A DNA stretch of 64,000 bases from Echinicola marina (GCF_020463795.1 NZ_CP080025.1:4213501-4277500), one strand, 5' to 3'; shown: positions 9,423 to 19,541, counted from the stretch's first letter. Numbers and translations: made by a program. Notes: generated from the sequence alone by a model not told the origin.

Positions 9423-10295
9423 TTAGATTTTGTGAATAATGGGATTAAAAGCTTTGGAGCCTACCATTACCTTGTCGCCAATCTTAAAATCCTTTAATTC
9501 AGTTAGATCACAAACCACCTTTACGATATCTTGTCCGATTAGAACTGAGAGGATTCCTACTACCTCCTCTTGAGAAATCTCAATTACCTCCCCTGTAAAT
9601 TGAAACTTAGCACTGTTCTTACCATGAGTAAATAACTCCTTAGGATTACCAGATCGTATGATTTTTCCCTTTTGGAATTCGAATACTTTTTGGGAAAGCT
9701 TGATGATTTCGCCTATATCATGACTGATCAAAATCGTCGTCAACTGGTATTTTCGGTGGATTTTCAATAAATAATCCTGAAGTCGTAGGCGCATGACATT
9801 ATCCAAAGCAGATAACGGCTCATCAAGTAGAAGTATTTTAGGTTGATTGACCAAGGCACGGGCCAGGGCCACGCGTTGTTTTTGTCCACCTGATAGCATA
9901 GCTGGCTTAAGGCTCAAAATTGGCTCAAGATCCATAATGGTTATCAGTTCTTCAATGATAGCTTTATCATGATTTTTGGAAAGTGCAAATTCCAAATTCT
10001 CATAGGCTGACATATGGGGAAAAAGCGCATAGTCTTGAAAGACGTAGCCTATATTGCGTTTGGCCGGTTTTATATTGATTTTGGTTGCTTTGTCCCACCA
10101 GCAAGTGTCATCTACATATATACTGCCAGTATCCGCTTCCAACAAGCCACTGATTATCCTAAGCGTAGATGTCTTTCCTGATCCCGATTCTCCATAGAAG
10201 GCCACAAATTCTCCCGTGTTAATGGAAATATCCAAATCCAGTAACATTTCTTGATCTCCCGAACGCAAAGCTTTTTGGATCTTTAATTCGATCAT
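9423..10295 (-). CDS. modC: Molybdate ABC transporter, ATP-binding protein ModC
   Basis: 290 residues. Walker A GESGSGKTS (~36), Q-loop, signature LSGGQKQRVALARAL (~135) and Walker B KILLLDEPLSALD are all present. A C-terminal ~60-residue TOBE/Mop-like domain (GEVIEISQEEVVGILSVLIG) is typical of ModC. It overlaps modB by 4 bp and completes the modA-TOBE-modB-modC cluster. It energises uptake of molybdate or tungstate for molybdenum-cofactor enzymes. Confidence 0.93.
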   Translation of the reverse strand: MIELKIQKALRSGDQEMLLDLDISINTGEFVAFYGESGSGKTSTLRIISGLLEADTGSIYVDDTCWWDKATKINIKPAKRNIGYVFQDYALFPHMSAYENLEFALSKNHDKAIIEELITIMDLEPILSLKPAMLSGGQKQRVALARALVNQPKILLLDEPLSALDNVMRLRLQDYLLKIHRKYQLTTILISHDIGEIIKLSQKVFEFQKGKIIRSGNPKELFTHGKNSAKFQFTGEVIEISQEEVVGILSVLIGQDIVKVVCDLTELKDFKIGDKVMVGSKAFNPIIHKI

Positions 10296-10963
10296 CGCAT
10301 TAACCTTTTTAAATGGCCTCCATTTATCATATAGACAGTCAATAAGGTAATAAAAGAAAGGATTACCAAAACTAAGGAATACTTATTCGCTAATGCGTAA
10401 TTCAGTGATTCCACCTCATCATAAACGGCTATAGAAGCCACTTTGGTCCTTCCAGGAATATTTCCTCCAATCATCAGCACTACGCCGAATTCACCAACTG
10501 TATGGGCAAAGGTAAGGACCAATGCAGTAATGATGGATGGTTTGATATTGGGTAAGAGAACATAAAAAAGTGTACTTAAACTGCTTTTGCCCAATAAACT
10601 GGCTGCTTCAGTGAAAGATGAAGGAATGCTGGCTAAACCAGATTGGATGGGCTGTACCATAAATGGTAAGCTGTAAATACATGAGGCCACCACTAAACCT
10701 GTAAATGAAAAAACCAAGCGAATTCCAAACCAACTGTCCAACCAAGCCCCAAAAGTATTGTGTGGGCTGAACGCCAATAATAGGTAAAATCCCAAAACGG
10801 TAGGGGGTAATACCAAAGGCATACTTACCAAAGCCTCTATGATGGGTTTGATTTTGGATTTACTTATTGATAACCAATAGGAGAGTGGAATGGCCAATAC
10901 AAAAAGTACCAAAGTAGTGACCAATGCCAGTTGAAGGGTCAATATTAGAGGGGCCAAGTTCAT
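10292..10963 (-). CDS. modB: Molybdate ABC transporter permease ModB
   Basis: 223 residues with about five membrane segments and the permease coupling motif (EAASLLGKSSLSTLFYVLLPNIKPSIITALVL, equivalent to the EAA loop). The PLVLPPTVLGFYLL stretch near the N-terminus is characteristic of ModB. It overlaps modC by 4 bp and the TOBE gene by 4 bp, so the genes are translationally coupled. Confidence 0.93.
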   Translation of the reverse strand: MNLAPLILTLQLALVTTLVLFVLAIPLSYWLSISKSKIKPIIEALVSMPLVLPPTVLGFYLLLAFSPHNTFGAWLDSWFGIRLVFSFTGLVVASCIYSLPFMVQPIQSGLASIPSSFTEAASLLGKSSLSTLFYVLLPNIKPSIITALVLTFAHTVGEFGVVLMIGGNIPGRTKVASIAVYDEVESLNYALANKYSLVLVILSFITLLTVYMINGGHLKRLMR

Positions 10964-11364
10964 ATCGGCGACAATATTACTTCGTTGAATTTGATCATAG
11001 CCAATACTTGATCTTGCACTTCAAGTGATAAACTATCGCAACTAAGCGTGGACACCAAAGCTATCAAATCACCCAGCACGGAGTCCAATTTTATTCGACT
11101 AAGAATTTCTCCCTTTTCTATTTCAGTAATGGTTCCAGAGATTTTGTTCTCTAAGCTTATATTGATATTGACTTCTTTGGCTATAACCAGTTCTGTTTCC
11201 TTGAAAAGAACATTTATCCTTTTGCCCATTTGAAGGTAATTGGCTGTAGCCACTGTGTCCAGTAATATCGATTGGAATTCAATTCCGTTGCCCATATTCA
11301 AACCAACCAATGACATATGTTCGGTTGACTGGATACTGGAAATTTGACCTTCAATTTGATTCAT
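10960..11364 (-). CDS. TOBE/Mop-domain protein, probable molybdate-binding
   Basis: 134 residues with two Mop-like repeats (GQISSIQSTEHMSLVGLNMG and SGTITEIEKGEILSRIKLDS), each of about 65 residues, as in di-Mop molybdate/tungstate-binding proteins. Inserted between modA and modB with a 4-bp overlap into modB. Likely an intracellular oxyanion buffer or sensor. No HTH domain, so it is not a ModE regulator. Confidence 0.8.
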   Translation of the reverse strand: MNQIEGQISSIQSTEHMSLVGLNMGNGIEFQSILLDTVATANYLQMGKRINVLFKETELVIAKEVNINISLENKISGTITEIEKGEILSRIKLDSVLGDLIALVSTLSCDSLSLEVQDQVLAMIKFNEVILSPI

Positions 11365-11436
11365 GGAGCTAAAATATAGAATGAGGGATAATTGGCTTTT
11401 GTAGAAATTTCTAACAAGTTATGCATATCTAGTCTA

Positions 11437-12189
11437 TTATGGAACATCATAACCATAGTCCAATAAAATACTCTTGGCCGTCTTAGAAGATAAGAATTCA
11501 TAAAATTTCACTGCCATATTCATTTTTTCAGGACTTGATTTAAGTAAAACCACTGCCTGCTCGATGGGGGAATACATCGCAGGATCTATGCTCATCCAAT
11601 GTCCTTTATCCTTTAACTGGGGTGATAAAACTACCGATTTAGCAGTAAAGCCCATCTCTGCAGAACCTGATAATATAAATTGGTTACATTGGGAAATGGA
11701 TTCGCCATAGACCAACTTGTCCGCCAAATGCTGCTCCAATCCTCTGTTTTTAATGAATTCCATGGCGGCTTTTCCATAAGGAGCTGTTTTTGGATTGGCC
11801 AAAGCGATGTGCTTGATTTCAAGATTGGATAGCGCTTCAATATCCGGCTTAAATTTTTCATTCATGCTCCAAAGAACCAATTTGCCAAGGGCATAAACCT
11901 TAGGAGCTTGATGGGCAAAACCTGCTTCATGGACTGTCCTTGGATAATTTATATCTGCAGACACCAATATGTCATAAGGTGCCCCTTCCATAATTTGAGC
12001 AGTTAATTTTCCTGATGAACCAAGAATAATTTCACATTCAAAGCCCGTTTCTTCTTCAAATCTTTCGACCAGTTTATCCATAGCATATTGCATGTTCGCT
12101 GCAGTCGCAATACTAAGATGGCTGCTTGATGGATTTTGACATGCAAAAAGGGACAACAGTAAAAATAGTGGCGCTAGAAAGCTTTTCAT
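11437..12189 (-). CDS. modA: Molybdate ABC transporter substrate-binding lipoprotein ModA
   Basis: 250 residues. The N-terminus is a lipoprotein signal with lipobox LFAC at Cys17, so it is probably anchored in the membrane. Binding-protein features include SIATAANMQYAMDKLVERFE, ILGSSGKLTAQI (oxyanion-binding serines) and GAPYDILVSAD, then YGKAAMEFIKNRGL and SAEMGFTAKSVV. First gene of the mod cluster, 72 bp upstream of the TOBE gene. Confidence 0.93.
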   Translation of the reverse strand: MKSFLAPLFLLLSLFACQNPSSSHLSIATAANMQYAMDKLVERFEEETGFECEIILGSSGKLTAQIMEGAPYDILVSADINYPRTVHEAGFAHQAPKVYALGKLVLWSMNEKFKPDIEALSNLEIKHIALANPKTAPYGKAAMEFIKNRGLEQHLADKLVYGESISQCNQFILSGSAEMGFTAKSVVLSPQLKDKGHWMSIDPAMYSPIEQAVVLLKSSPEKMNMAVKFYEFLSSKTAKSILLDYGYDVP

Positions 12190-12340
12190 TGGAAGGGTAT
12201 TATGAATCGTTGTAAACTATCTACTTCAATGTCAAATATAAGAACATTGCTTAAATCATTGATGGTTTTGACCAGGCTCACATCCTGCGAATAGATTGGA
12301 ATAAGCCAGGTCCTCAAATGATTTTTCCTAAATGTTAAAC

Positions 12341-13279
12341 TCAATTATTGGGGACTAAGACTGTCAGCTTTTCAGAAGCTAAGGATATATTTAATTTTCT
12401 CACCCTTTCGGATATCAGTTCACCGTCAATTTGGTATTGAAATAGATTGTTATTGGCATTAATTTCAATTTGATCAATCAGTTGGTAATTTACTGATTTC
12501 ATGACCTTGATACTTTTTGTGACCGTAAATAAACTTAATAAGAACATTTGAAATTTGGACAACTTTTTCACTAAAACCATATCCAATTTCCCATCACTTA
12601 AACTAGCATTTGGGGTAAGTGTAAAGCCATACCCCATTCTGTTGGAATTAGAAATAAACAGTAAAAAAGGGTCTACAGTGAAGTTTTTACCATTCAGGGT
12701 AATATTAATATTCCCCGTTGAATTATAGGTTTTCAAGGTGCTGATCAATGCCGTAAAATATCCTCTTAATTGCCTTCTGTTAAGTTGGTTATAATGGGCT
12801 ATCAAAGCTGCATCAAAGCCAATCCCCATATTACTAAAGAAATATTTCTCATTGATTCTGCCAACATCAATTTCTCTTATTGTGCCATTGGAGAGGATTT
12901 TCAGGGCCTTATCCACTTGTGATGGTATGCCAAGATTGGATGCCAGACCATTGCCCGAACCTAAAGGTATAATGCCCAATGGTATATTATGTCCTATCAG
13001 GCAAGAGGCTATTTCATTGATAGTGCCGTCCCCGCCACAGGCCACAATGACATCTGCAGCTTCTGAAATGGAGCCAAGGGCCAATTCAGAAGCATGCCCA
13101 AGATGGCCTGTGATTTTAATAATAAGCTCATATTTTGACTCTGGAAATATTCCCTGTAGCAGAACTTTATCCAAAAAATTATTCCCTTTACCTGAAATTG
13201 GATTAATGATAAAATGGATTACTCGCTTCTTTTTCAATACTTTATATGTAGTTTCTTTATCTGTTTGCAAGCTTATCAA
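12341..13279 (-). CDS. Diacylglycerol kinase-family lipid kinase (YegS/BmrU-like)
   Basis: 312 residues. The family signature V-A-C-G-G-D-G-T-I-N-E (~80) and the preceding INPISGKG (~25) form the ATP-binding loop of the DAGK/sphingosine kinase fold. GIIPLGSGNGLA (~120) and IREIDVGRIN (~145) are also typical, and the C-terminal beta-sandwich ends QYQIDGELI. Phosphorylates a lipid alcohol; the exact lipid is unknown. It follows the outer-membrane barrel gene by 35 bp on the same strand. Confidence 0.9.
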   Translation of the reverse strand: MISLQTDKETTYKVLKKKRVIHFIINPISGKGNNFLDKVLLQGIFPESKYELIIKITGHLGHASELALGSISEAADVIVACGGDGTINEIASCLIGHNIPLGIIPLGSGNGLASNLGIPSQVDKALKILSNGTIREIDVGRINEKYFFSNMGIGFDAALIAHYNQLNRRQLRGYFTALISTLKTYNSTGNINITLNGKNFTVDPFLLFISNSNRMGYGFTLTPNASLSDGKLDMVLVKKLSKFQMFLLSLFTVTKSIKVMKSVNYQLIDQIEINANNNLFQYQIDGELISERVRKLNISLASEKLTVLVPNN

Positions 13280-13314
13280 GCCACTGCTCGCAATACCGAT
13301 AAATGTCTTGATAT

Positions 13315-14049
13315 TTATTCTACGGCTGGTTTTGGGGATTTAAGATAGGGGAATCCAACGATCAATTGGACAACCGAGTTGGTTGCAGACCTTCCTGTTC
13401 CTTCCGAGAAAACTTCTGCAAAACCATGGGCATATCTTAATTTTAAGTCCAAACCATTTCCTTTATTGAGGCCGACAAGTGTATATCCAACTTCAATAGG
13501 AAAACTAAAATCTATTTTATTTAACTCATTTTTGACATTTTTAGCATATTTGAACTCACCATCATTATTCGTTTCACCCTCTGTGATCGCTTTTGCATCC
13601 AATAAAAAACTTATCTGTGGCCCAGCAGATAAAAAGACCTTATCATTATATCCATATCTGAACATCAGTGGAATATCCAAATAGTTCATTCGAAGTGAAG
13701 TTTCTGATGTCTTGATAGCTGCATTCAAGGCTTCTGGAAATGGATTGTTGACATTTACTAATTTTTGCCCTTTTCGGGAGACTGGTTTGAACTGAGGCAC
13801 AAAGTACCAATGGTCATTCATTTTCATATTTACCCCAACTCCAAAATTAGGCTGTAGACTCAGTCTCCCATCCATTCCAGGCAAATATGCAAAATTTACT
13901 CCTCCTTCAATACTGAAAAAGAAATTTTCTGTTGCCGCATTATCCCCAAATAAAAGCACCAGTAGCATGGCTTGGGATTTGGCATATTGGACTGAAGCCA
14001 AAGAAAGCAGAACTTTGCTAAAAAAAACTCTTAAAAATACTGTCTTCAT
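13315..14049 (-). CDS. Outer-membrane beta-barrel protein (PorT-like)
   Basis: 244 residues. A signal-like hydrophobic N-terminus is followed by alternating amphipathic strands (FFFSIEGGVNFAYLPGMDG; GVGVNMKMNDHWYFVPQFK; FSFPIEVGYTLVGLNKGNGLDLKLRYAHGF), consistent with an 8-10-stranded OMP_b-brl/PorT barrel. It ends near VQLIVGFPYL, a terminal aromatic-like strand, plus a short tail. Function unknown. It may be co-transcribed with the lipid kinase 35 bp downstream. Confidence 0.75.
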   Translation of the reverse strand: MKTVFLRVFFSKVLLSLASVQYAKSQAMLLVLLFGDNAATENFFFSIEGGVNFAYLPGMDGRLSLQPNFGVGVNMKMNDHWYFVPQFKPVSRKGQKLVNVNNPFPEALNAAIKTSETSLRMNYLDIPLMFRYGYNDKVFLSAGPQISFLLDAKAITEGETNNDGEFKYAKNVKNELNKIDFSFPIEVGYTLVGLNKGNGLDLKLRYAHGFAEVFSEGTGRSATNSVVQLIVGFPYLKSPKPAVE

Positions 14050-14533
14050 ATTTCAAACTATTAACTCTTAGAAGTTAATAATTATCTGATAAACAATAAT
14101 GTAAAAGTCAAAATTTTCTTAGAGAGGTATAATATTGAAAACTGAGTATCTGTGATGTTACAGGTAGGCAAACTCAATATTGTTGTTGCTTTATTGGTTT
14201 TTTCGCTTTTATTCTGATCGTGTTTATTTGTGATGGTCATCATGAATACTTCATATTTCTTCCAAAAAGCATCCTTAGGCTATTGCTGAAAATACTGGTA
14301 AATATCGCCTACGATGGGCAGGAGATCTAGTACATGGAGCCTGCTGGCTTAGACGGGCAAGGTAGCCAAATAGAGCGAAATAGATCGAAATTTTGCTTCC
14401 GGTTATGGTACTTTTGGCTCAATTTACCCAAAGGCATATGCAAGGATTTCCCTTAAGTATTTCGTTTCTCTAAATAAGAGCAAAGTCGCAAATATTTTCA
14501 GACTACTAATAAAATAGATAAAGACTGGAATAC
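14050..14533. other. Intergenic, nothing recognisable
   Basis: 484 bp without a supported reading frame. A short near-repeat (AAATAGAGCG / AAATAGATCG around 14369-14388) is present. No terminator-quality hairpin was noticed. Confidence 0.5.
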
Positions 14534-14896
14534 CTACCTGCTTATGCCCAACATTTTATGGATTTTTGTTTTAAACAACTCCAATGGGTAAGGATGAAAA
14601 AGACAGTTGAAATTTTCTTTATTGGATATGAAATCTCCATTTCGGGATAAATCAGCAGCATAGCCATGCAACAAAACAGGACAGCCCTTATTATTGAAGT
14701 GAATAGCTATTGCAAGTTGCTCGGGGGAAATTTGTAAGGGGCTTGGATCAATCAAAACCAGATTAGGTATAACTTCAAGGGATTCCCAGCATGTGTCCAT
14801 AGGCAACACTATTGGTTGTGCACCCAAGCTGCTGATCATATCAAATAGGTTGTCCTCAATCAGTTCATTGTTGGTGATGACCTGTACTTTTAGCAT
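14534..14896 (-). CDS. Degenerate CheY-like receiver domain protein
   Basis: 120 residues with the size and strand pattern of a stand-alone receiver: LKVQVITNN (beta1), PNLVLIDPSP (beta3, Asp at the phospho-acceptor position), GCPVLLHGY (beta4) and FNCLFHPYPLELFKTKI (beta5/alpha5). The acidic pair after beta1 and the conserved Lys of beta5 are not evident (HPYP instead of KP), so phosphorylation may be lost. It is divergently placed from the large PAS sensor at 15468. Functional pairing is possible but unproven. Confidence 0.5.
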   Translation of the reverse strand: MLKVQVITNNELIEDNLFDMISSLGAQPIVLPMDTCWESLEVIPNLVLIDPSPLQISPEQLAIAIHFNNKGCPVLLHGYAADLSRNGDFISNKENFNCLFHPYPLELFKTKIHKMLGISR

Positions 14897-15449
14897 TAAT
14901 TATTTATGATGGTGACTTTGTGGAAACACAAAATTATGAAAAAGCGATGACCCTAGATTTAAGCTAAATAGAACTAAACATGTATTAAATTGTATTTTGT
15001 TTAAATTTTAGTGTTGAGGTACATTATTTTATATTTTATCAATAAAATAATATATGTATAAACCTGTATCGGCCCGTAGTGTAATTCAAAACAGCTCATA
15101 ACAAGCTTTTGATTTAAGCCTCCTCTTTGTAATAGCCGTTTCACTATTTTTTGGAAGATCCTGCTAAGATGCTATTCATGTATGGTCATCAATAGCAGTC
15201 AAAATCGAGTAATTCATTTTGTAATCCCCAATGTTTTAAAATTTGGATTTTCAAATTATCTTCATTTCGTAATATCTAAAACAGTATAATATTCGCTTAA
15301 TGAGGATGAAATTTGATGGCTCATAAACTTCTGGAATGAATTTGGCATACAGTAGGAAATTGCATTAATGAACTATACAAAGAGTAGAAAGCATATTATT
15401 TAAAATGGCACTATATTTCCGCCAGGTATTTATATATCGATGAAGGAAG
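14897..15449. other. Divergent intergenic region
   Basis: 553 bp, A+T-rich, between the divergently transcribed receiver-like gene and the PAS/GAF sensor. It should contain both promoters. No repeats or strong hairpins stood out. Confidence 0.5.
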
Positions 15450-15467
15450 TTGGAAACAAAATCAAAT

Positions 15468-18400
15468 ATGGAAAATCTTCATAGTAAGGAATTGAAAATC
15501 GAATTTACTGGTTTATTGGAGTATTCTCCTTTTCCAATGTGGATATATGATATCGATTCATTAAGGTTTTTAGAGGTGAACGATGAAGCTGTTTCCCATT
15601 ATGGTTATTCCAGAGATGAATTTTTGGCAATGACACTTCGTGATATCAGGCCAAAAGAAGAGTTGCCAAAGCTTGAGCTGGCCATTAATGCCGTAAGGGA
15701 AGGTGGATCTCCGCTGTATAGGGATTTGTATGTTCATAGAAAGAAAGACGGTTCTTTAATAAAAGTTTTGATAAGAGGAAAGCGTGTCATTTTTAAAGGA
15801 AAAAAGGCAGAAGTAATTACGGCTGTGGATAAAACAGAACGCTTCAATCTAACACAGGAGATAGAAACGCAAAGATCACAGCTGCAATTGCTTGATCAGA
15901 TTTATAGGGAATTAATGAAAAGCAGTAGTTTAACGACTGCTATAGAACCATTGACTACCCTGCTTTGCGGCTATTTCTCTACTGATCTTGCCTGTTTTCT
16001 GAAACTTAAAAAAACAAACGAATCAGGTGTTTCAGATTTCACCATTTATCCTCATCGAGGAACTTCGCTATTATTGGACTCCCACAGTATTTGCTTGCAT
16101 GATCTGGATTCTGTTTTGCCGGGAATTTATTCCATAAACTCAAAGGAGGGAAGTATGTTTTCACATTTATGGGAATGTAAAGACAATGAATTTCTGATTA
16201 TTCCGATTAGGAGCATGCAAAAGACAGTAGGTTTTTTTCTATTTCTACTGACAAATTCCAAATCTCCCAGAAAAAACATTGATTGTACCTTTATTTCGAC
16301 TATTAGCAGTCAAATATCCCATTCTGTAGAAAAATGGATGTTGTATAAGCAATTAAGAGAAAGGGAAGAGAAATTCAGGACCATGGTGCAGGAAGGGACT
16401 GACCTTATCGCCGTTTTGAATGAACAGGCACAGTATACTTATGTAAGCCCTACTTCCAACCATGTTTTGGGTATCGATCCTGTGGAGTTTATAGGCAAGA
16501 ACGCTTTTGAATTTATTCATCCTGAAGACAAAGAAAGAGTCGGGGAGGAATTTAAAAAGGTATTCACAAATAAACATGTCAAAATTTCCCCCTTTAGGTT
16601 TAGACACAAAGACGGTCAATATAGATGGATAGAGACGACCTTGACGAATATGTTTGATTTGCCATCCATTCAAGGTATTGTGGCCAATTCAATGGATGTG
16701 ACGGCATTCAAGCTACAAGCGGAAGAAATAAATATGGTCAATGAACGCTATCGTTTGGCCACTTTGGCTTCCAAAGATCATATTTACGACGTGAACCTAT
16801 TTACTGGAGAGGCAATTAGGATGGGCAAGGCCATGGAAACGTCATTTGGGTATGTTGATAAAGTAGACAATACCTATCATATTGATTTTTGGAAGGAAAA
16901 TATTCATCCAGATGATCGCAAAAAGGTTCTTTGGAGGTTTGAACAATTTATAAAGAACAAAAACCACACACATCTATCGCTTAATTATCGCTTAAAGCGA
17001 TCAGATGGAACTTATGCCATTGTGGTGGATTATTGTAGTGCCATTAGAGATGAAAATGGCCTTGCAATGAGAATCGTGGGGATAGTTCGGGATATTACAA
17101 AGTCAATTCAAAAGGACCGAATGGATAATCTAAAGTTCAGGATGTCCACGGCCATAAGCCAACCCGGTAAATTGACCGTTGCCCTAAAGAAGGGGATGAA
17201 GGAAATGCTGGATTTCACAGGATTGGATCTTTGTGAAATTTGGATCAAGTCCAAAGATGGCAATTATCTGGATCTAAATAGTTCGGTTTATAAAAATCCA
17301 AAATTTAAATTGCTCAATCAGTTTAACAAGGCCAAAAAAGGCGAGGGCTTCCCAGGGGCAATTTGGGAATCAGGGAAACCGCTGTTTTGGAGCAATCTAG
17401 GAAAGCATTTGATTTTCAAAAGATCAGATTTGGTAGAGTCGGTAGGCTTGGATAAGGGAATAGGCATCCCTATTATCCATGAAAATGAAATCATAGGGGT
17501 TTTCCTACTTTTTTCTTCTAAGACTGGAGTTGGCGTTCATGAATGGCAAGATTTTCTGTTTGAAACAGCAAAGCATGTAGGGTCTGCCATAAAGCACAAA
17601 ATATTTGAGACGGAAATGGAAACCTTTTTCAATATTTCCAGCAACTTATTTGCCATCGTCGGTTTTGATGGCAAAATCAAAAAAGTAAATACCGCATTTT
17701 CAAAACTGTTTAAGAACAAAAATATAATAGGAGAAGAATTCGGCTCATTGACATTTGGGATAGACCAAGGAAAATTACAAGACTTTCTGAATCCTGATGA
17801 GGATCATTCGATGGTGGAATGTAAATGTGAAGTAGATAGAGGAGAAAACTCATGGGTTTTGTGGAAAAGAAATATCAGCCGGGAGGAGAAGTTGTTTTTT
17901 GTGATGGGTCAGGATATCAGCGAAAGGAAAAAATCTGAGTTAGCACTTCAGGAAACCTTGAAGAGGCTAAGCCAAGCCCAGAGAATTGCAAAGCTAGGCT
18001 ATTGGTCCAGAAATTTAGATGAGGATTTATCCATTTGGACTGGGGAAACCTACAAAGTTTATGGCTATAAGGAAGGGGAGTTTATCCCTACTTATGAGAA
18101 CTTGCTGAAAACGCTCCATCCTGATGACAGGCATATCATGGGGGAATTGTCTTTTGAAGAACTCGCAAAACAAAGCCCAAAGAAATATACCCATAGGATC
18201 ATTACTGCCAGCCAAGAGGTAAGGTGGGTAACGCAAACGGTCAATGTTTTGACTGATGATAATAAGGTACCTTATAGGATTGAAGGTGTAATACAGGACA
18301 TTACCGATCAAAAGTTAATTGAGGAAAAGTTAAAAGAAAGCAATGACCGTTTCAATTTGGCCTTGAAAGCCATCAAGGAAATGATTTGGGATGTAGACCA

Positions 18401-18929
18401 TGAATTGGGGATGGTATACCGGAGTAAATCCTTATTAGAAAAGGTGAACTACAAGGAAATGGATAAACTTAGCTTTACTGATTCTTGGTTGTGCAATATT
18501 GATGAAAGTGATAGGGAAGAAGTATGGAAATCTTTTATGTTGGTATGTTCCGATAAGCATCAGAACTATTGGCAGCGGGAATATAAAGTTAAGACCAAGC
18601 AGGGTGGACATATGCATGTATTTGATAGATGCTATATCATGAGAGACGAACGAGGTATGCCCAATAGGACAGTAGGTGCCATTGAAGATGTCTCTGAAAT
18701 GAAAAAGCAAATGGAATTGGTTCAGCTCCAAAACAGTAAGCTTAATGAAATCGCTTGGAAGCAATCACATGAAGTAAGAGCACCACTAGCCAGGATCATG
18801 ACATTGGTGAATTATTTGGAATCGGCTAAGGATAATCAGCAAAATACCAATGAAATATTAGACTATATCATGCAATCAGCCAATGAACTTGATGAAGTTA
18901 TCAAGCAAATCACAAAAGAAACCCTTTGA
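15468..18929 (+). CDS. Multi-PAS/GAF sensor protein with HisKA-like end but no ATPase domain
   Basis: About 1,153 residues. PAS units are visible at ~15-125, 310-425, 435-555, 740-840, 850-960 and 975-1090, with GAF-like segments at ~145-295 and 570-725. No signal peptide or membrane helix is seen, so it is probably cytoplasmic. The last ~60 residues form a dimerisation helix with SHEVRAPLARIMTL, the HisKA phospho-acceptor motif, then end about 40 residues later without any N, G1 or G2 box of HATPase_c. The stop at 18927-18929 is followed by non-coding DNA. Such kinase-tail proteins occur in Bacteroidota. It may be trans-phosphorylated or act as a scaffold. The start is ambiguous: an in-frame TTG lies at 15450; the ATG at 15468 is chosen. 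Confidence 0.85.
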   Translation: MENLHSKELKIEFTGLLEYSPFPMWIYDIDSLRFLEVNDEAVSHYGYSRDEFLAMTLRDIRPKEELPKLELAINAVREGGSPLYRDLYVHRKKDGSLIKVLIRGKRVIFKGKKAEVITAVDKTERFNLTQEIETQRSQLQLLDQIYRELMKSSSLTTAIEPLTTLLCGYFSTDLACFLKLKKTNESGVSDFTIYPHRGTSLLLDSHSICLHDLDSVLPGIYSINSKEGSMFSHLWECKDNEFLIIPIRSMQKTVGFFLFLLTNSKSPRKNIDCTFISTISSQISHSVEKWMLYKQLREREEKFRTMVQEGTDLIAVLNEQAQYTYVSPTSNHVLGIDPVEFIGKNAFEFIHPEDKERVGEEFKKVFTNKHVKISPFRFRHKDGQYRWIETTLTNMFDLPSIQGIVANSMDVTAFKLQAEEINMVNERYRLATLASKDHIYDVNLFTGEAIRMGKAMETSFGYVDKVDNTYHIDFWKENIHPDDRKKVLWRFEQFIKNKNHTHLSLNYRLKRSDGTYAIVVDYCSAIRDENGLAMRIVGIVRDITKSIQKDRMDNLKFRMSTAISQPGKLTVALKKGMKEMLDFTGLDLCEIWIKSKDGNYLDLNSSVYKNPKFKLLNQFNKAKKGEGFPGAIWESGKPLFWSNLGKHLIFKRSDLVESVGLDKGIGIPIIHENEIIGVFLLFSSKTGVGVHEWQDFLFETAKHVGSAIKHKIFETEMETFFNISSNLFAIVGFDGKIKKVNTAFSKLFKNKNIIGEEFGSLTFGIDQGKLQDFLNPDEDHSMVECKCEVDRGENSWVLWKRNISREEKLFFVMGQDISERKKSELALQETLKRLSQAQRIAKLGYWSRNLDEDLSIWTGETYKVYGYKEGEFIPTYENLLKTLHPDDRHIMGELSFEELAKQSPKKYTHRIITASQEVRWVTQTVNVLTDDNKVPYRIEGVIQDITDQKLIEEKLKESNDRFNLALKAIKEMIWDVDHELGMVYRSKSLLEKVNYKEMDKLSFTDSWLCNIDESDREEVWKSFMLVCSDKHQNYWQREYKVKTKQGGHMHVFDRCYIMRDERGMPNRTVGAIEDVSEMKKQMELVQLQNSKLNEIAWKQSHEVRAPLARIMTLVNYLESAKDNQQNTNEILDYIMQSANELDEVIKQITKETL

Positions 18930-19419
18930 GGGCTTCCAATAGCTTATTTTCAAATGATCTAAATGTAAGGCAAGACCATATACTTTGATATCCGTGATTG
19001 AAAAGAATTTGGGTAGTTTTTATTCCAATTCTGGTGAATTGTTTCGAATTAATACTATCCTTTTCATTGATTTTTGATGATGATTATGGCGCATAAATAG
19101 CTTAGGAGGTAAAAGTTGGACGTAGGCAAATTGCTGATTTTCGAATACTTTTTGCTTCATCAGCCTTGGATTTATAAGATAGTATCCTTTACAAACGGAT
19201 CTTGATGATATTTCCAATTGATTCAAATAATCGTGTTGTCATATTTTTATTTTTTCTTTATGTTATTTTTTCTGCCTGAATCACAGATTGTTATTATAAA
19301 TATGCTGAAAAAGGACAAAATACCATCAATTATTTAGCTATCCATGTTTGGTTTAGTGAACAATTATGATTTATATTTGCATCGCAATAAGGGAAAAACG
19401 AGAAGGTTTTTCAGGCAAA
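18930..19419. other. Intergenic before the tRNAs
   Basis: Nothing firm is present. A 68-codon minus-strand frame (19020-19226) is open and A+T-rich but matches nothing I know, so it is not called. The stretch likely holds the tRNA promoter near its right side. Confidence 0.45.
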
Positions 19420-19510
19420 TAGAGAGTTGGGTGAGTGGCTTAAACCAGCAGTTTGCTAAACTGTCGTACGGGTCAAACCGTACCGGGGGTTCGAATCCCC
19501 CACTCTCTAC
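19420..19510 (+). tRNA. tRNA-Ser (anticodon GCU)
   Basis: The acceptor stem pairs TAGAGAG (19420-19426) with CTCTCTA (19503-19509). The anticodon stem GCAGT/ACTGT encloses the loop TTGCTAA with anticodon GCT. A long variable arm (GTACGG/CCGTAC) marks it as serine type. The T-arm is GGGGG-TTCGAAT-CCCCC. CCA is not encoded. It decodes AGC/AGU. Confidence 0.92.
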
Positions 19511-19536
19511 AAAAAGGATTCAATCGAATCCTTTTT
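19511..19536 (+). terminator. Hairpin between the two tRNAs
   Basis: AAAAAGGATTC (19511-19521) pairs with GAATCCTTTTT (19526-19536) around a 4-nt loop. It may be a terminator for tRNA-Ser or a processing signal in a tandem tRNA transcript. Confidence 0.55.
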
Positions 19537-19541
19537 ATTTT

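Noticed and set aside
12852-13343. 163-codon plus-strand frame
   Set aside because: Opposite the lipid kinase, whose GGDGT motif fixes the coding strand.
19020-19226. 68-codon minus-strand frame before the tRNAs
   Set aside because: Basic and A+T-rich but without recognisable features or context; not enough to call.
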